A stretch of 64,000 nucleotides of DNA, taken from NCBI GenBank assembly GCA_944470555.2, contig OX104131.1, positions 18,096,515-18,160,514 of the forward strand. The letters are read 5' to 3'. The DNA comes from Heterobilharzia americana (Eukaryota > Platyhelminthes > Trematoda > Strigeidida > Schistosomatidae). The position numbers and the translations under genes were made by a program. Numbering within the stretch: the stretch's first letter is position 1; each line of letters starts with the position of its first letter. Positions 23,353 to 34,869 of this stretch are shown piece after piece. The notes beneath the pieces are model-generated. The model searched no databases. It had not been told where the DNA came from and saw only the letters and a list, made by a program, of their open reading frames with translations.

Positions 23353-24492
23353 CTTATCAATTCATCTGATTTGATTAATGATCAATCGACAATCACTTTT
23401 CTTCCGTTCAGTAACAATCATTTAACCAACAACAGTATCACTACTACTACGACTACTGCTAATAGTAGTAATATCAACGGTAACAGTAGTAATAATCATA
23501 AACCGGATCTCTATTTTGAATTACCCATTGGTGATGGAGATCAACATGGCACCACTGGTCAAACAATCTATCGTCTATTCTGCACTGATAATTCTGATCG
23601 TACGATAATTACAAATGGAACAGTATCTAGTGATAACGAGATCAGTCGTCTTTTTGTTGTCAATAATGATCATAGGCTATCAGATACAATGATGAATATA
23701 CTTACAGTAGATAATTCATCTTATCCATCGACATTATCATCAACAACAAGAACAATGACCACTGGTGCTGCTGCTGATCATCAATTTATTATTGATCAGT
23801 TTCCAAGTATAGTTAATCAACATCAACATCAATTGAATGGTTATGCCTCGTTGTCAATACCTACAGCCTCGTGTATAACACTTTCACCACCATCATCATC
23901 TTCAGTGTTGTCAACATTTTCATTGGCATCATCGTCACCATCAGTAGCGGTAACAGCAGCAGCAGCAACAACAATAACAACAACAACAACACTAGCTCCA
24001 TCGTCTCCTAGATTATCATCAGCATCTTCATTATTTGCGTCAAATATACACCAGACATCAAAGAATTCATTGATTACTACATCGAGTCTAGTGAATAAAG
24101 TGAAGCGAAGTAATCAGCTTAGCGAAATTCATGTTGATATCGGTAATAGGACTACAACTAATGGCAACAGTATAAGTAGTGACGGGGGTGATACTGATGG
24201 CGTTAACAATAGTAGTCATCACTTAAATGCAGGATATCACATCAAAATTGATGAAAGTCAATATGCTTCGCCTTCTTTAATGACAACAACAAAACTAGAA
24301 AATTATATGGATAATAATAATAATAATGATAACGATGACTGCAACAACATAAGTAATAATGATAATGATAGTAATAGTAATAGCAAACATCATTCAAATA
24401 ATTCCCTATCAGTACTTCCTCCTCTGTCAAGTATGACATGTCATTTGATCCCAATGGAACCGAAACCTGATCAGTTGAAAACTTTACAGTCG
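23353..24492 (+). CDS. Gene 1, coding exon 6 (Ser/Thr/Asn-rich linker)
   Basis: ATTTTTAG acceptor and GTGAGT donor, phase 0 at both ends. It encodes 380 residues starting LINSSDLINDQ. Composition is dominated by Ser, Thr, Asn and Asp: Thr runs near 23980, an Asn/Asp run near 24310-24390 (NNNNNDNDDCNN) and Ser runs. A central stretch (DLYFELPIGDGDQHGTTG and YRLFC) is less biased and may be a short linear motif or small folded piece, not recognised. It precedes exon 7, which opens DUF3504 domain 2. Confidence 0.85.
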
Positions 24493-24839
24493 GTGAGTGT
24501 GTGTTTTCTGTTTCTTTTTAGACTTCTTGTCTTTTTTTTTTACAAAAAGGGAAATATTACGTCTGATCATGAAAAAGTTGATAGATAATCTGAACATCAT
24601 ACCAAGATTCGAACTGATAACCTATAGACTAGTTGTATTTTAAAAACTACTTTCATCATTGTATGATGCTTTCTGGTGTGTCCATTGAGTGAACTTGCAG
24701 TATAACTTTAGGGTTGATTAAATACGACTGGTTAGACCCATCAGTGATGGAATTGTGGTACTAGCTAATGGATCCTACAATATGCAAGTTAAGTAAATGT
24801 ATGTTTATTGGTACCTGTCATTTCCCGTTACTATACCGG

Positions 24840-25300
24840 ATAAAGTTGATCAACCTCTGTTGATAGATGCGCTCCTATGCAGACACCTGGATACTGCCAA
24901 ATGTTCATGATTATATATTTATCTTGGTGATAAGCAGTGGAATCTAGGATGCGCGTCTCCTTCTATATGGGACTCGTCAGCTGGATGTACCTGCACTTCA
25001 GTGAGTGTTATTCTCACTTTTCACTCAAACCCAGTACCCATCGCTTCAAACGCCGAGGCGTTATCCACTAGGCCAATGGGACAAGAGAACCACCTCTTAT
25101 GTAACAGTGGTTATGGATTATTACTCACAATTCCCCATTGTTTACTCATTGGGATACCGGTACGTCCAGCTGACGAGTCCCAAATTAGATGAAACGCACA
25201 TCCTAGATTCCACTGCTATCTCATGCATCATTTCAAAACTAACTACAACTTTCTGCCCTCATCTGCCCCCCTTCTTTTTGATTAGATTAAACATCATTGA
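24840..25300. repeat. Head-to-head pair of Sm-alpha SINEs with hammerhead ribozyme cores
   Basis: The minus copy (about 25095 to 24840) has a tRNA-like head (GGCCTAGTGGATAACGCC) and a hammerhead with CUGANGA as CTGACGA at 24974-24980; its GAAA is changed to GAGA. The plus copy (about 25115-25300) has CTGACGA at 25170-25176, a GTC/GAT stem II, intact GAAA at 25191-25194 and an ATC cleavage triplet at 25200-25202. Stem I (TCCAG with CTAGA) has one mismatch. Sm-alpha elements are known schistosome SINEs with such ribozymes. This plus copy keeps all core bases, but stem III is weakened. Confidence 0.8.
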
Positions 25301-25732
25301 TATTTTAATGTTATTTGGTGGATTAGGATGTTCTAGGTTAAACGAAAGTTAGTTTTCTTCTGTTGTTATCCAAATAGCAATTTCTGAGTCGTTGACACAC
25401 ATCTGACGGTGTGACATATTGGCCTAGATTTCAAGTTCGTAAGCAGCTTAACATTTTTCAAACTGAACAAACCTGATAGTAGCATAATCCCTCGCACACT
25501 GAATCTGAAGTATAACTTAGTACATAAATCTGTGCTGTGTCGGTGATCTGTATCACATTTGCTGATGTTTAATTGTTTACTGGTCAGGCTACAGAATTCA
25601 GCTATTAACTCACTCTCCTATTTTTCACTTCAATCACTCAGTCAGCGTCAGAATGAGATGCTGAGATGTGAAGAACTAAAAAGGTAGGTAAGACAATTAA
25701 TGACGTGTGATATGATGATTAAGAGAACAGCA

Positions 25733-26930
25733 TAGTTTTGAGATGCATCTGCACCACTGATGTCAATTTTGAGCCAATATCATAATACAATCTCCGGTCA
25801 CCAATGAAATGATTCGGTTTACTTAGAATTCAGTACATGGGAGGCCACATGTTCCAGTTAATGATTTATTTTTAGCACTTTATTGGTAGAAAACAAAAAA
25901 AAGACGATAACAAGCCCTGAAGTGTTGCTTTTTATTGATAATTTTATTCTATATTGGTGCGATAAAGATCTAACTGGCACACAACTTGCTTGCCAATTTA
26001 CCAAGGCCAGTCAATCTAGTAAAAAAGAGCAATAGAAGACTGGTTTCCACTGATAAGACAAGGAATATTGGCTATTGCTGCATATGAGCATATAATTTTT
26101 CACCTTGGGGAGTTGCATCAACTCGAACGGGACGGTTGCTGACGAAATTTTAGCTCGGATACAAAAAGTCCGTTTGGCATTTAGCAACTTGCGTCGTCTA
26201 TGGCATCAACTGGCGAGTTATCTCACTACCTATATCAAAGGACACGAGTATTCTGCGCTCCAGTTTGCTCTGTCCTTTTGTACGACTGTGAGATATGGTC
26301 GTTAAAGGTAGAAGATATGAAGCCACTACAGGGTTTTGACCAGAGATGTCCTTATAGTGTTGTTAGCGTTTAGTGGAGTGACTGTGTGAGCGATGTTGAG
26401 ATCAGGCGAACGGTACTAGGCAAGATAGGCAAGTTGATGGATGAAGTCGTGAAATTTAATCGACTGAGATCGCTTAGACATGTACTGCGTAAGCCGAGCC
26501 ACAGCCTATCTCGGTGTGTCATAATAGGGGGAGTTGGATTATGTTAGAAGAGGGCACAGGATGGCCAGAGTAAGAAGTGGCACCAGTCAATGAAGTCTTT
26601 TACTGTTAGTGTGAGTTGTATGCACAGATGTAGACTGACTCGTTGGTGTCCTGGAGACGAGAGGAACCAGTAGTCGAGAATTGTTGGTGACGTGTTGCTG
26701 AAAATTGTTCACATTGGCGCAGATCTTGATGTCTTCCAAAGCTTGAATATCTGCACTGACCGTTATGTTCAGATTGTTTATTCTGTCACAGTACTTTGTC
26801 TACTTTGGATATCCATGTATCTTTTTCTCCACCTGTTCTTTGGGTACTACTGTGAAGTGTGACAATGTGAGCCAATGCACTCCTGTAAGACGTTCTGCAT
26901 TGATTTTGTCAATTTTTATCAATTTCGTAT
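25733..26930. mobile_element. RTE family A fragments, inverted (25.73-25.90 minus; 26.04-26.93 plus)
   Basis: 25744 onward is the minus-strand end of the ORF (ATCTGCACCACTG). From 26105 the plus strand reads a SCINSNGTVADEILARIQKV block, then the LRRLWH block and degraded C-terminus and 3' untranslated sequence. The two pieces lie in opposite orientation around an unassigned 140-base spacer. Confidence 0.65.
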
Positions 26931-27164
26931 AAATAAACGCTAAAAATATGTTTATCACGGCATGAATCCCAAAACAACCAAAAGATGAGTAATAATTTCT
27001 ACAGTGATTCTGTGAGAATTCTTAAGATCAAGTGGATATAAGAATTACCATTACTATTGGTATTCATGTAGATCAATTAAGAGGCCTAAATTGGTTTAAA
27101 GAACTTAGACTAAAAATCACTGCCTGCACTAATTTACCTACGTATCTTCATTCCTCAGTTTGAT

Positions 27165-27715
27165 GATCTGAGGTAGCCGTGATTTGGCGGACATTCATTA
27201 TTGATACTGGGTGATGATTGAAGGTGAAATGAAAATCTGAGAAGTTCTGACTTGGTAGCCACTGTGGATACAATTAAGCGATAGTAACGCGCCACGAATT
27301 CACGTGGCAGCCGGGTCTCGTAGCTCAGCTTGTAGATCACCTCACCGAAAACCTGGTGGTGGTAACTGGTTGGAATCCTCCCGCGACCAAGATTTCCATT
27401 TCACCATCAATCGTCACCCAGTATCAGCATCTTCATTCATCTTTTCCAAATCCTATGATATCAAAGTTTGATCCAAACTGCTTACGAGGAAGGAAGGTAA
27501 TAAATGCGAACTGGTGAGCATTTTCAACATAGACTGAAACGCCTATCTGGCAACCTGTAATGAGATATCCTGAGTCTTATTTAAATTAGATTAATATTCC
27601 ATTCGGTTTTGCTCAGTTGGTAGAGTATCGGACCGGGAACCCGCTAGTTGCTGGTTCGAATCTGGCCGCGATCCAAATTTTCATTTCATCTTTAACCATC
27701 ACCCAGTATACTTTG
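27165..27715. repeat. S4 tRNA-headed SINE copies
   Basis: 27165-27425 holds an inverted pair around TCTCGTAGCTCAGCTTG (A box, 27318). 27603-27710 is a plus-strand copy with TTTTGCTCAGTTGGTAGAG and GGTTCGAATC boxes. Each ends with ATTTCA...CATCACCCAGTAT. They lie directly before exon 7. Confidence 0.6.
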
Positions 27716-27773
27716 TTTATTTATTCACTGTTTATTTGTTTCTTCTTTTATTTCTCTTTCTCTACTGATACAG

Positions 27774-28208
27774 GTGATTAATTCTGCGAGTGCATTCCAG
27801 TGTTCCGATTTTCCAGCTTATGTTGAACAATTATTTCGTAAGGGTATACTTAGTGGTCGACGACCATGGTGTTTAAATTTCACTGCATGGTTTATAAATA
27901 CTTTAGTCTTTGAAGTAGAAAATCGTACAGAACATGTCAGTTTACGTTGGGGTGATTTTCGTCTATGTCAAACAGCTGATGGACAAACAGAATATATTTA
28001 TTTCATTAATCGGATAACAAATAAACATTATTATCTAGCTGGTTCACCATCATCATGTTGTGCACTTGGCTATAAAAAAAGTGAATTCGATGCTAAATCA
28101 TCGAATGAACCACCAGTTCGATGTCCATGTCCTGTAGCTATATTCAAAGAGTTAAGAGATCGACGACCAAGTGGATGTTTAGATGCATATTCAAAGTTTT
28201 ATTTACAA
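27774..28208 (+). CDS. Gene 1, coding exon 7: first half of DUF3504 domain 2
   Basis: ATACAG acceptor and GTATGT donor, phase 0 both sides, 145 residues. It reads VINSASAFQCSDFPAYVEQLF, then GRRPWCLNFTAWF, TEHVSLRWGDFRL, an acidic/aromatic strand, a CPCPVAIFKELRDRRP segment and ends KFYLQ. The W-C-L-N-F, H-V-S-L-R-W-G-D and F-Y-L-Q blocks align one for one with exon 3 (W-I-L-T-F, H-V-R-L-R-W-G-H, F-Y-V-Q), which identifies a second DUF3504 domain. In QRICH1/ZMYM-type proteins there is usually only one. This copy keeps the canonical R-W-G-D, so it may be the less diverged of the two. Confidence 0.9.
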
Positions 28209-29399
28209 GTATGTTCATTGTTTTTTTAAATTTAATCTACTTGAATAATTAAATAATTCATTCAAATAGTGTGAAGTCAGGAATTCATCAGTTAATAATG
28301 ATCCAGCAGTTGGAAGAGACTAAGATGCTACAGAAGTATGATAGTGGTTGACAATTCCAGGTTACTTGCATCGTGGAAGGTTACTTCATGGTGTGCCTAA
28401 AACATAAATTGTATTAATAATAGTGTTGGTGCATGAACTCACAGCTCAACGGACATCTGCTTAAGGTTGGTCATATACGGCCTTTTTACGAGTTTCGTAC
28501 TAAGATTTCATTTCACTACACCCTAACAAGAAAAACATAAACAGCTGGCACCAGAAGACCACAGAGTGAAAGAGGGGGTGTGCTATTTTTAAGGACAACC
28601 TTTTCAATACCCTAGTTTCGATATGAGAAGGCAGAATCTGTATAGAATGGTGGTCATCCACTGAGAATACCTTACTATTGTCACATCATGTCCAGCTAGC
28701 AGCAGCATGACTTCACCTTTGGGTCTCCGCTATAGTGAAGGCTACTTATAGTATGACGGTAACTGGTTTTTGTTTTAACACTGTCTAACAGGTGTCTCTG
28801 ATATCGTTGGACCTCATGACTTATCAGGTCATTGTGATAGATTAACCCGACTACCATGTGTCAAGGTAACAACTATCGATTAGGGGCACTCAATCAGTCT
28901 TTTGATCTCCATGTAGTGCATGGAATGCACTTTCTGTGCATATATGTTACCAGATTTTAATGATAGAAGTTGACCAGTTATTTGTGCTTTGTTATACCTG
29001 GTTGTTTAGTCTACTGGATTGTTTTGTCTCTTCTCGGTAATATGAACACACTAATCGAATGTTTCAATATTGCTTTGGATTTCCTTCTTATGTCGTTTGA
29101 TTTGTGGTGGTTAGCAGTGCAGTTGAAGACACGTCCGTTTCATCCTGTCTATAAGTCATCAGTGGGATCTATCTGTATCTCAGTGAAAGTGAAACCTAGC
29201 ACCAGTACTCATTACATCAAACATCAATGGGATATCCACCTTAATGATGAGTCATGTATAGTGTCTGTTGTGCAATGGGTGGTATCAGGTGTCATTCATT
29301 TAATTATGTGTATAATTTACCATTGTTTATTTGGGTAGACCAGATAGTGGATTAACCCTTGTTGGTGTATGTGAAGGGAGAACTAACAAATAAAGTTGA
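28209..29399. other. Intron 7, 5' part, unassigned
   Basis: No exon, element or repeat recognised. A 122-codon plus-strand frame (28970-29338) has no recognisable similarity and no splice support, so I do not call it a gene. Confidence 0.45.
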
Positions 29400-29790
29400 T
29401 ATTCACCATGGAATAACATCAGTTAGAGAAGCATTGGAAACCTGGGAGCACTGGAAAGCTACTTCTTCTTAGTATGGGACTCCTCAGCAGTACGCACCCA
29501 CGATCCCGTCTGGGATGGAACCTAGGACTTTCGGGGGGTGGACTAACAGAAGGAGAAAATGTAGACCATTAAATGATGACTCAATGACTCGACGGTAACG
29601 TACTGGCCGTGGAATCTGAAGGTCCTACGTTCGAGCCCTGGCAGGGTTATGAATGCACACTGCTGAGGGGTCCTACCCAAGAACAAAACAGCTGTCCAAT
29701 GCCCCCAGGTTTCCTTCCAATGGTTCTGCAACTGATGTCAGTCAGTCATTGATGAATATCAACCTGAAATCAATCAATAAATCCCCACAA
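29400..29790. repeat. H2 SINE copies, head to head, with hammerhead-like cores
   Basis: A minus copy (29405-29540) has CTGAGGA...CCATACTAAG. A plus copy (29575-29790) has a tRNA-like B box (GTTCGAGCCC at 29631) and CTGAGGG...CAGCTGTCCAATGC. Both cores are mutated (GAAA altered). The ends carry the family marker TGATGAATATCAACCTGAAAT or its inverse. Confidence 0.65.
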
Positions 29791-30659
29791 ACCTCACCTC
29801 CTAATTAAACAGTAAAGTGTCATTGAAAGACGTAAACTAACCTAGTAACAATCGACATGCAGTGTGTCTCAAGCTATACCAATAGAGATTTATTTGGCTG
29901 AGTATAACCACTGATTATAGCCTCAGTTCATGCAGTAAACTAAAGACATTCTCAGTAGTGTGAATACGTTCAAGTTTTTTGTAATATCCAGTAGACCTCA
30001 AGTTTTTCTTCTGCTTCATTTCTGTTTTCAACTGCTGAGATGTATATAGGTTTCAAAATTTCACTACTTCTTACCAAAATCGAGGCAGTTGCATAGTAAT
30101 GAAGAGAGACCCAATGGAGCAACGGAGGTTATCTACGGGAAAACTACAATCATTAGTGATAGAAATTTTAAACTATACGATAAAGTTACATTTGGAAATA
30201 TTCTCCTTGTTCAGCATCTCGGTGTGGAGTGTTGTTGCCCCTCTCACTCTCGCTTACCTATTCGATATCATATTGTGTATTGTATACTTCAGAATCTTCA
30301 TTTCTTGTATCTATGTTCCGTTACATGCTACTGATTGATATGCATCGCTGTAAGTAGTGTTCACTACAGTACTGATAACTTTCAAGCAATGAAAGTGTGT
30401 AGGTCATAGCTTTGTGAATTACATATCATAGTATTTTCCACTTTCATAGTTGTAACTCTCTCAGTGTAGATAATTCAGCCTCGAATCACTGGGTTGCAGT
30501 TTTAAAATGCTTTACAATTGAATCTTCTTTCATCAACCAAACAAGTAGTGTGCTTATTCTTGACTTACGTAATATAATATATACATACTGTATAAAACCA
30601 ACACAGTTCAACTCGGCTCATGTTTATACCAGTTTTTAGAAATGCAAGATGGAAGAAAT

Positions 30660-30870
30660 TGAAACTTACTCAGCAATCTTGTGTACACATTCATGTAGTA
30701 GACAATGAGCTACACAAATGTTGTGTGATAGGCTAATTCTACTATACGGCTACTCAAACTACGTGTAAATGGAGCGGTTTTCTAACTCATGACCCCGTTG
30801 GTTGAAAGTCAGCTGCCTAAACCAATCAGCCACAATTCCAGCCTATTTCTCAGCAACTTTTCTCCACAAT
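30660..30870 (-). repeat. S3 SINE copy
   Basis: Minus-strand head (TTTCAACCAACGGGGTCATGA region) and CACAATGTGTGTAGCTCATTG-like tail near 30700. Flanks 30.0-30.66 and 30.87-31.5 kb hold nothing I recognise. Confidence 0.5.
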
Positions 30871-31502
30871 TCAGTATTATATACATTGCTACGGTATACC
30901 ACAATTTCACGGCATGTTCTCCTCGAATATCTTTATAATCCATCTATCTCTTGGTGATGAAATTCAATTGAAAACAAGGAGAGCGATTATAGGGTAATAT
31001 AGGCATTCATAAATGGAAAGTTACAATTACTTCAGATATTCATCGAAATACTTCATAGTGAGATTCAAACAAGTCCATTATATTCGTAAAGCTATAATAA
31101 GGAATAACTAGATGATAATAATAATTTTCAGTGATCAGAAAGAAGCTTTATGTGTTCTTATGTTTTAATCTTTCTGCCAATCATTATCAAATGATGTACA
31201 TACAACCACTGAAAAATCCATATTCAGTTAGTAGTTTTTACGGATTGATTGACTTTGAAAGTGATTTTTGTTGGTGATTGATAGAAGAAGCATTGAATTC
31301 TATTTCCAGTCAGATGTTTGTCGTGAGATCTAATGGCGTACTGCTGATGAATCTCAGATTGGGACGAGACAACTGTTCAGTGCTTCCAAGTCATATCAGC
31401 ACTCCCCAAAATGGATGTTAATCTGCACTGAAAAAGAAACTATTTTTAAATGCATGTGGTAGTAAAATTTGTTGGTAATGAACTTCACAGTGTGTCATGC
31501 TT

Positions 31503-31504
31503 AG

Positions 31505-31583
<79 letters not shown>
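31503..31583. repeat. (TA)n microsatellite, left of an RTE fragment
   Basis: About 40 TA units. It abuts the 3' end of the family B fragment at 31590. Confidence 0.95.
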
Positions 31584-31586
<3 letters not shown>

Positions 31587-31589
31587 GAT

Positions 31590-32074
31590 TATTATATTAT
31601 TGTTAGTCCCTTGGGTTCCTAGTGGAACATAAGGCTTCAGTAGCACGTCTCCAGTAAACTCTGTTCTCTGAGATCTTTTGAACCTGGTCCCGTGACAGTC
31701 CAGAAGCTCTCATTTCCTCCTCACACGACCTCCTCCATGTCACCCTCTGTTCAGACTCCCAACTCGTCGTTTCCCATGGGGATTCCACTCAAGGGCCTGG
31801 CCTGACGCGTGATGTCCCCAGTCGGCCTTCTCAGTGCATGGCCAATCCATCTCCATTTCCTCTTGCATATTTGTTGGGTGATAGGTTCTTGGTTAGTTCG
31901 TTCCCAGAGCTCCTTGTTGCTTATTCTTTCTGGCCATCTGATCTTCAGTAGCGAGCCAGCGTAGGTGGCAGTTGTTGATGAATATCTGTAGTTTATTGGG
32001 AATGCCTTTCGTAACGCGTCGCCAAGTCTCTGTAGCATACAGAAGCACTGACTTGACGTTGGTGTTGGTGTGGG
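31590..32074 (-). mobile_element. RTE family B 3' fragment flanked by TA repeats
   Basis: The minus-strand frame gives RLGDALRKAFPINYRYSS, SLLKIRWPERISN and KRKWRWIGHALRR, the C-terminal domain of family B, and ends at RNPRD with an ATTATT tail. It is fairly well preserved, with one frame change near 31780. Confidence 0.8.
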
Positions 32075-32075
32075 A

Positions 32076-32103
32076 TTATATATATATATATATATATATA
32101 TAT
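32076..32103. repeat. (TA)n microsatellite, right of the RTE fragment
   Basis: About 14 TA units directly after the 5' end of the fragment. Confidence 0.9.
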
Positions 32104-32193
32104 GAATTCATTTTACTATCTATCATCAATCATTAACAATTTTTTAATGATTTTCTTTCACTGGTTTCTATCCTGGGTATTAAATTAAAATAG

Positions 32194-32700
32194 CCTCGTA
32201 ATGTTGAATGTCCTGAAGCGAATGATATTGAAGAGATACACGATAAAGTACAAAAACCTCATCTACTTCCAGCTAGCAGTAATTGGTTTACAGTTCATGC
32301 ATGGGGTAAAAATAAACTTGGTGGTCTATTTGCTGAAGCATCAAAACTTGCTGGTCTACCAACTATATGGTTACGTAAACATCGTTCAAGAAATTTTTTT
32401 CCCGGTGGTGGAGGTTCTGGTATTGGTGCACTTGGTAATCTTCATCATAATCAATATCTTCAGAAAAGTATAAATAATTTGCATAGAATCAATTCACGAA
32501 CAAATGATAATGATGATATAGAACATGGTGAGATTACAAGTAAAGAGAATCAAGAATTGACTGGACATACAGAAGTGAAACGTAGACGAATAATGAATTG
32601 TGTTACAGATACCTCTAGTGTCTTGTCATTATCATTGACTATGCCAATGGTAGCGATGTCAGCAACACCACCTACAACATTAATGAATAACAATCAGAGT
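32194..32700 (+). CDS. Gene 1, coding exon 8: end of DUF3504 domain 2 and basic tail
   Basis: AAAATAG acceptor and GTAAGA donor, phase 0. The exon begins PRNVECPEAND, so the junction with exon 7 reads FYLQ-PRN, matching the usual F-Y-L-Q-P of the family. It continues NWFTVHAWGKNKLGGLF, AEASKLAGL and LRKHRSRNFFPGGG. In tyrosine recombinases the block after this carries H-x-x-R; here His-Arg-Ser-Arg occupies a comparable place, a tentative alignment. A Gly-rich hinge, a basic KRRR segment (possible nuclear signal) and a Thr/Met-rich tail follow. A different frame from 32201 is also open but only by chance: it gives no family similarity. Confidence 0.9.
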
Positions 32701-33029
32701 GTAAGAGAATGTACAGTTTTTCATCTATGCTAATTTTTTGTTCCTATCCAATAGAGTTTAGTTAAGTTGATTAAGCTTGTATACTTGTATTTAAGTAATT
32801 GTCTATAACTTATATCAGTATTGGTTGAATTAGTTATAAGATATGACTGAAAAAACTTCCTTTATTGAAATTACCAAGGTTTTTTGAATTGAATTCTACG
32901 TTTGATATGCATAGAAAATCTGTTTAACTGCTTATATTGTGAATAGGATCCAAGAATTTCAATTTTTCAATTTCAAGGGTTAGTTAGGATTTTTATTTGT
33001 TGTTTTCAGGTTGGTATTTTATCATGAAA

Positions 33030-33330
33030 CAATAGAAACGTAGGAGCATTGGACAGCTGGCCCAACCCATTATGGGACTGTTTAGCAGTGCTCACCCATG
33101 ACCCCGCCCCACCTGAGGTCGAACCCAAGACTCTCAGGCTTCGATGCCATCTCTGAACCACTAGGTCGGAATCCAATGGCCCATACTTCCTGCTTCTGTC
33201 AGTTCACGATATACTGCAACTTCCATCCAATGGCATCGTTGAGTATTTGACCTTATATCCCACTTATTTGGCCCCACTGGTCACGACTTCTCATTAGCAC
33301 TTCGTGAATCACCTCTCGAAGCGAATCATC
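33030..33330 (-). repeat. H2 SINE copy
   Basis: On the minus strand: GGAATCCGACCTAGTGG head, B-box-like GGGTTCGACCTC, then GTGAGCACTGCT with a decayed core and CAGCTGTCCAATGC. The upstream part (to about 33330) recurs at 47.4, 49.05 and 51.15 kb, defining a unit of roughly 300-340 bases. Confidence 0.65.
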
Positions 33331-33589
33331 AATGAGCACTAGGGTTATTCTATTTCGAAGTTCCTTGTGGGGGATTTCTATTCACTGACTACTTCATTGT
33401 GGTATTTATCATGGAGTGACATCAGCAAGGATGTTGTAAATCTTTTACAAACATACATGTTGGTTATATTGACGGATTTATTAGCTTTAAAAATGTTTAG
33501 GGTAGAAAAAATGACTTATGATGTGAAAAACAACCATCTAGTTTGTCTGAGTATCCACCTTCACAGAGGATCGAAATGTGATGAGTAAC

Positions 33590-33800
33590 CACATGCATAT
33601 TCGTCCAGTAGACAATGGAGCTACACCTATTTCATAAGGTCTTATGATACTACCTGGTCGTCCAGGGGTCGGTAGGTGGGGCAGGATTCCAACCGAGAAG
33701 CATCATTTAGAAGGAGAGTGTTTCAACCAATGAAGCATATTGCTGAGATACTAGTGTACTGCATAGTTTTATGCTATGCTAAATATATACTGAGCACTCT
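33590..33800 (-). repeat. S3 SINE copy
   Basis: CATTCGTCCAGTAGACAATG and ACTACCTGGTCGTCC blocks in the minus-strand S3 order; head degraded. Confidence 0.5.
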
Positions 33801-33899
33801 AGGATACACACTCGTACAACAAACAATTCATCAACAAGTTAAACTGAAACATACTGATGACGGAATATGATAGAGGAAAAAGATGGAGCAAGCAAAATG

Positions 33900-33995
33900 G
33901 TGGATATATTTCTGAGAGTATTGACAAGGTGTTTCGTCCTAGTATTAGACTCCTCAGCAGTGCGCGCTTATGACCGCGTTAGGGATCAATATACT
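33900..33995 (-). repeat. H2 SINE fragment with hammerhead core
   Basis: Minus strand: CTGAGGA, GTC...GGAC stem II and GAAA are intact and a GTC follows, but the second stem I strand has been lost. Confidence 0.55.
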
Positions 33996-34869
33996 TTGAT
34001 TGACTTTTGTAAACACTGGCGAGTTTTTTTAAAGCTCTTGACGATTCCTAGCTAAAAGGATATTCTGCTCAGCGTTTACACTCATTTACTAGATGACTAG
34101 CAATGATTCTTCTTTATAACACAAAGCACATACTCAATCACAACACTTTAAACGTTTTTATACCATCGCATTGAATCTGACTAAGTCAATTGTTGTCGAT
34201 AAACATTTTCAACGATTGTTTATTCTTGAGGTTATTCTCCAATGAATTAAAATTTATAAACACTTTCAGTGGAAATGTCTACTTACTATCTAATCATTTC
34301 GGTGGTTGATCAACACATTTGTAATAGAATGTTAAAGCCTGAACACACTTCAAGCAGTTGTCATCTTCACCTTGCTGTTACTTCACAGGTGACCGTCTCA
34401 GAGCTGTATCTTTTAGCGAATTACCATTTTATAATATATGACCTCTAGCTGCATATATTTTGTTCTTCTCGAGAAACTCAAGCGGAGAAGGCTTACATTG
34501 CCTTACATGACTCAGAGTGTTAGTCTCACAGACTGATAGATTTTTTTCCAACTTGATCCTACTCTCGTTAATATAGTGGGTTGGGGTAGACAGTGGGTTG
34601 ACCACGTAGCGCGTGTTGTAACCGCACCACCTAGTGCGGTTTGACAATCTCATCAATCGATTATTTAAACAGCGTAATGAGAAGACGAAGATCACCTGAA
34701 ACATGTGATGTATTAGCGCTATACATTTCGAACAATCTGATCATACATGGACTAGTCAAACCACTTATACGAAAATTTACGAAAAGGTCAATGAAGTTAA
34801 TGGGAAACATAGGAATCGGAAGGGATAGAAAAAAAAGGAAGACCTTATTCTTGGTATGAAAATTAAAAT

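Noticed and set aside
23980..24400. Trinucleotide runs taken as non-coding microsatellites
   Set aside because: They lie in frame inside exon 6 and translate to Thr, Ser and Asn tracts continuous with the rest of the exon.
28970..29338. 122-codon plus-strand frame in intron 7
   Set aside because: No similarity or domain recognised, odd composition, and no donor or acceptor that would join it to gene 1.
32201..32473. 90-codon hydrophobic frame overlapping exon 8
   Set aside because: The other frame gives the DUF3504 blocks and joins exon 7 at the conserved F-Y-L-Q-P; this one is a shadow.
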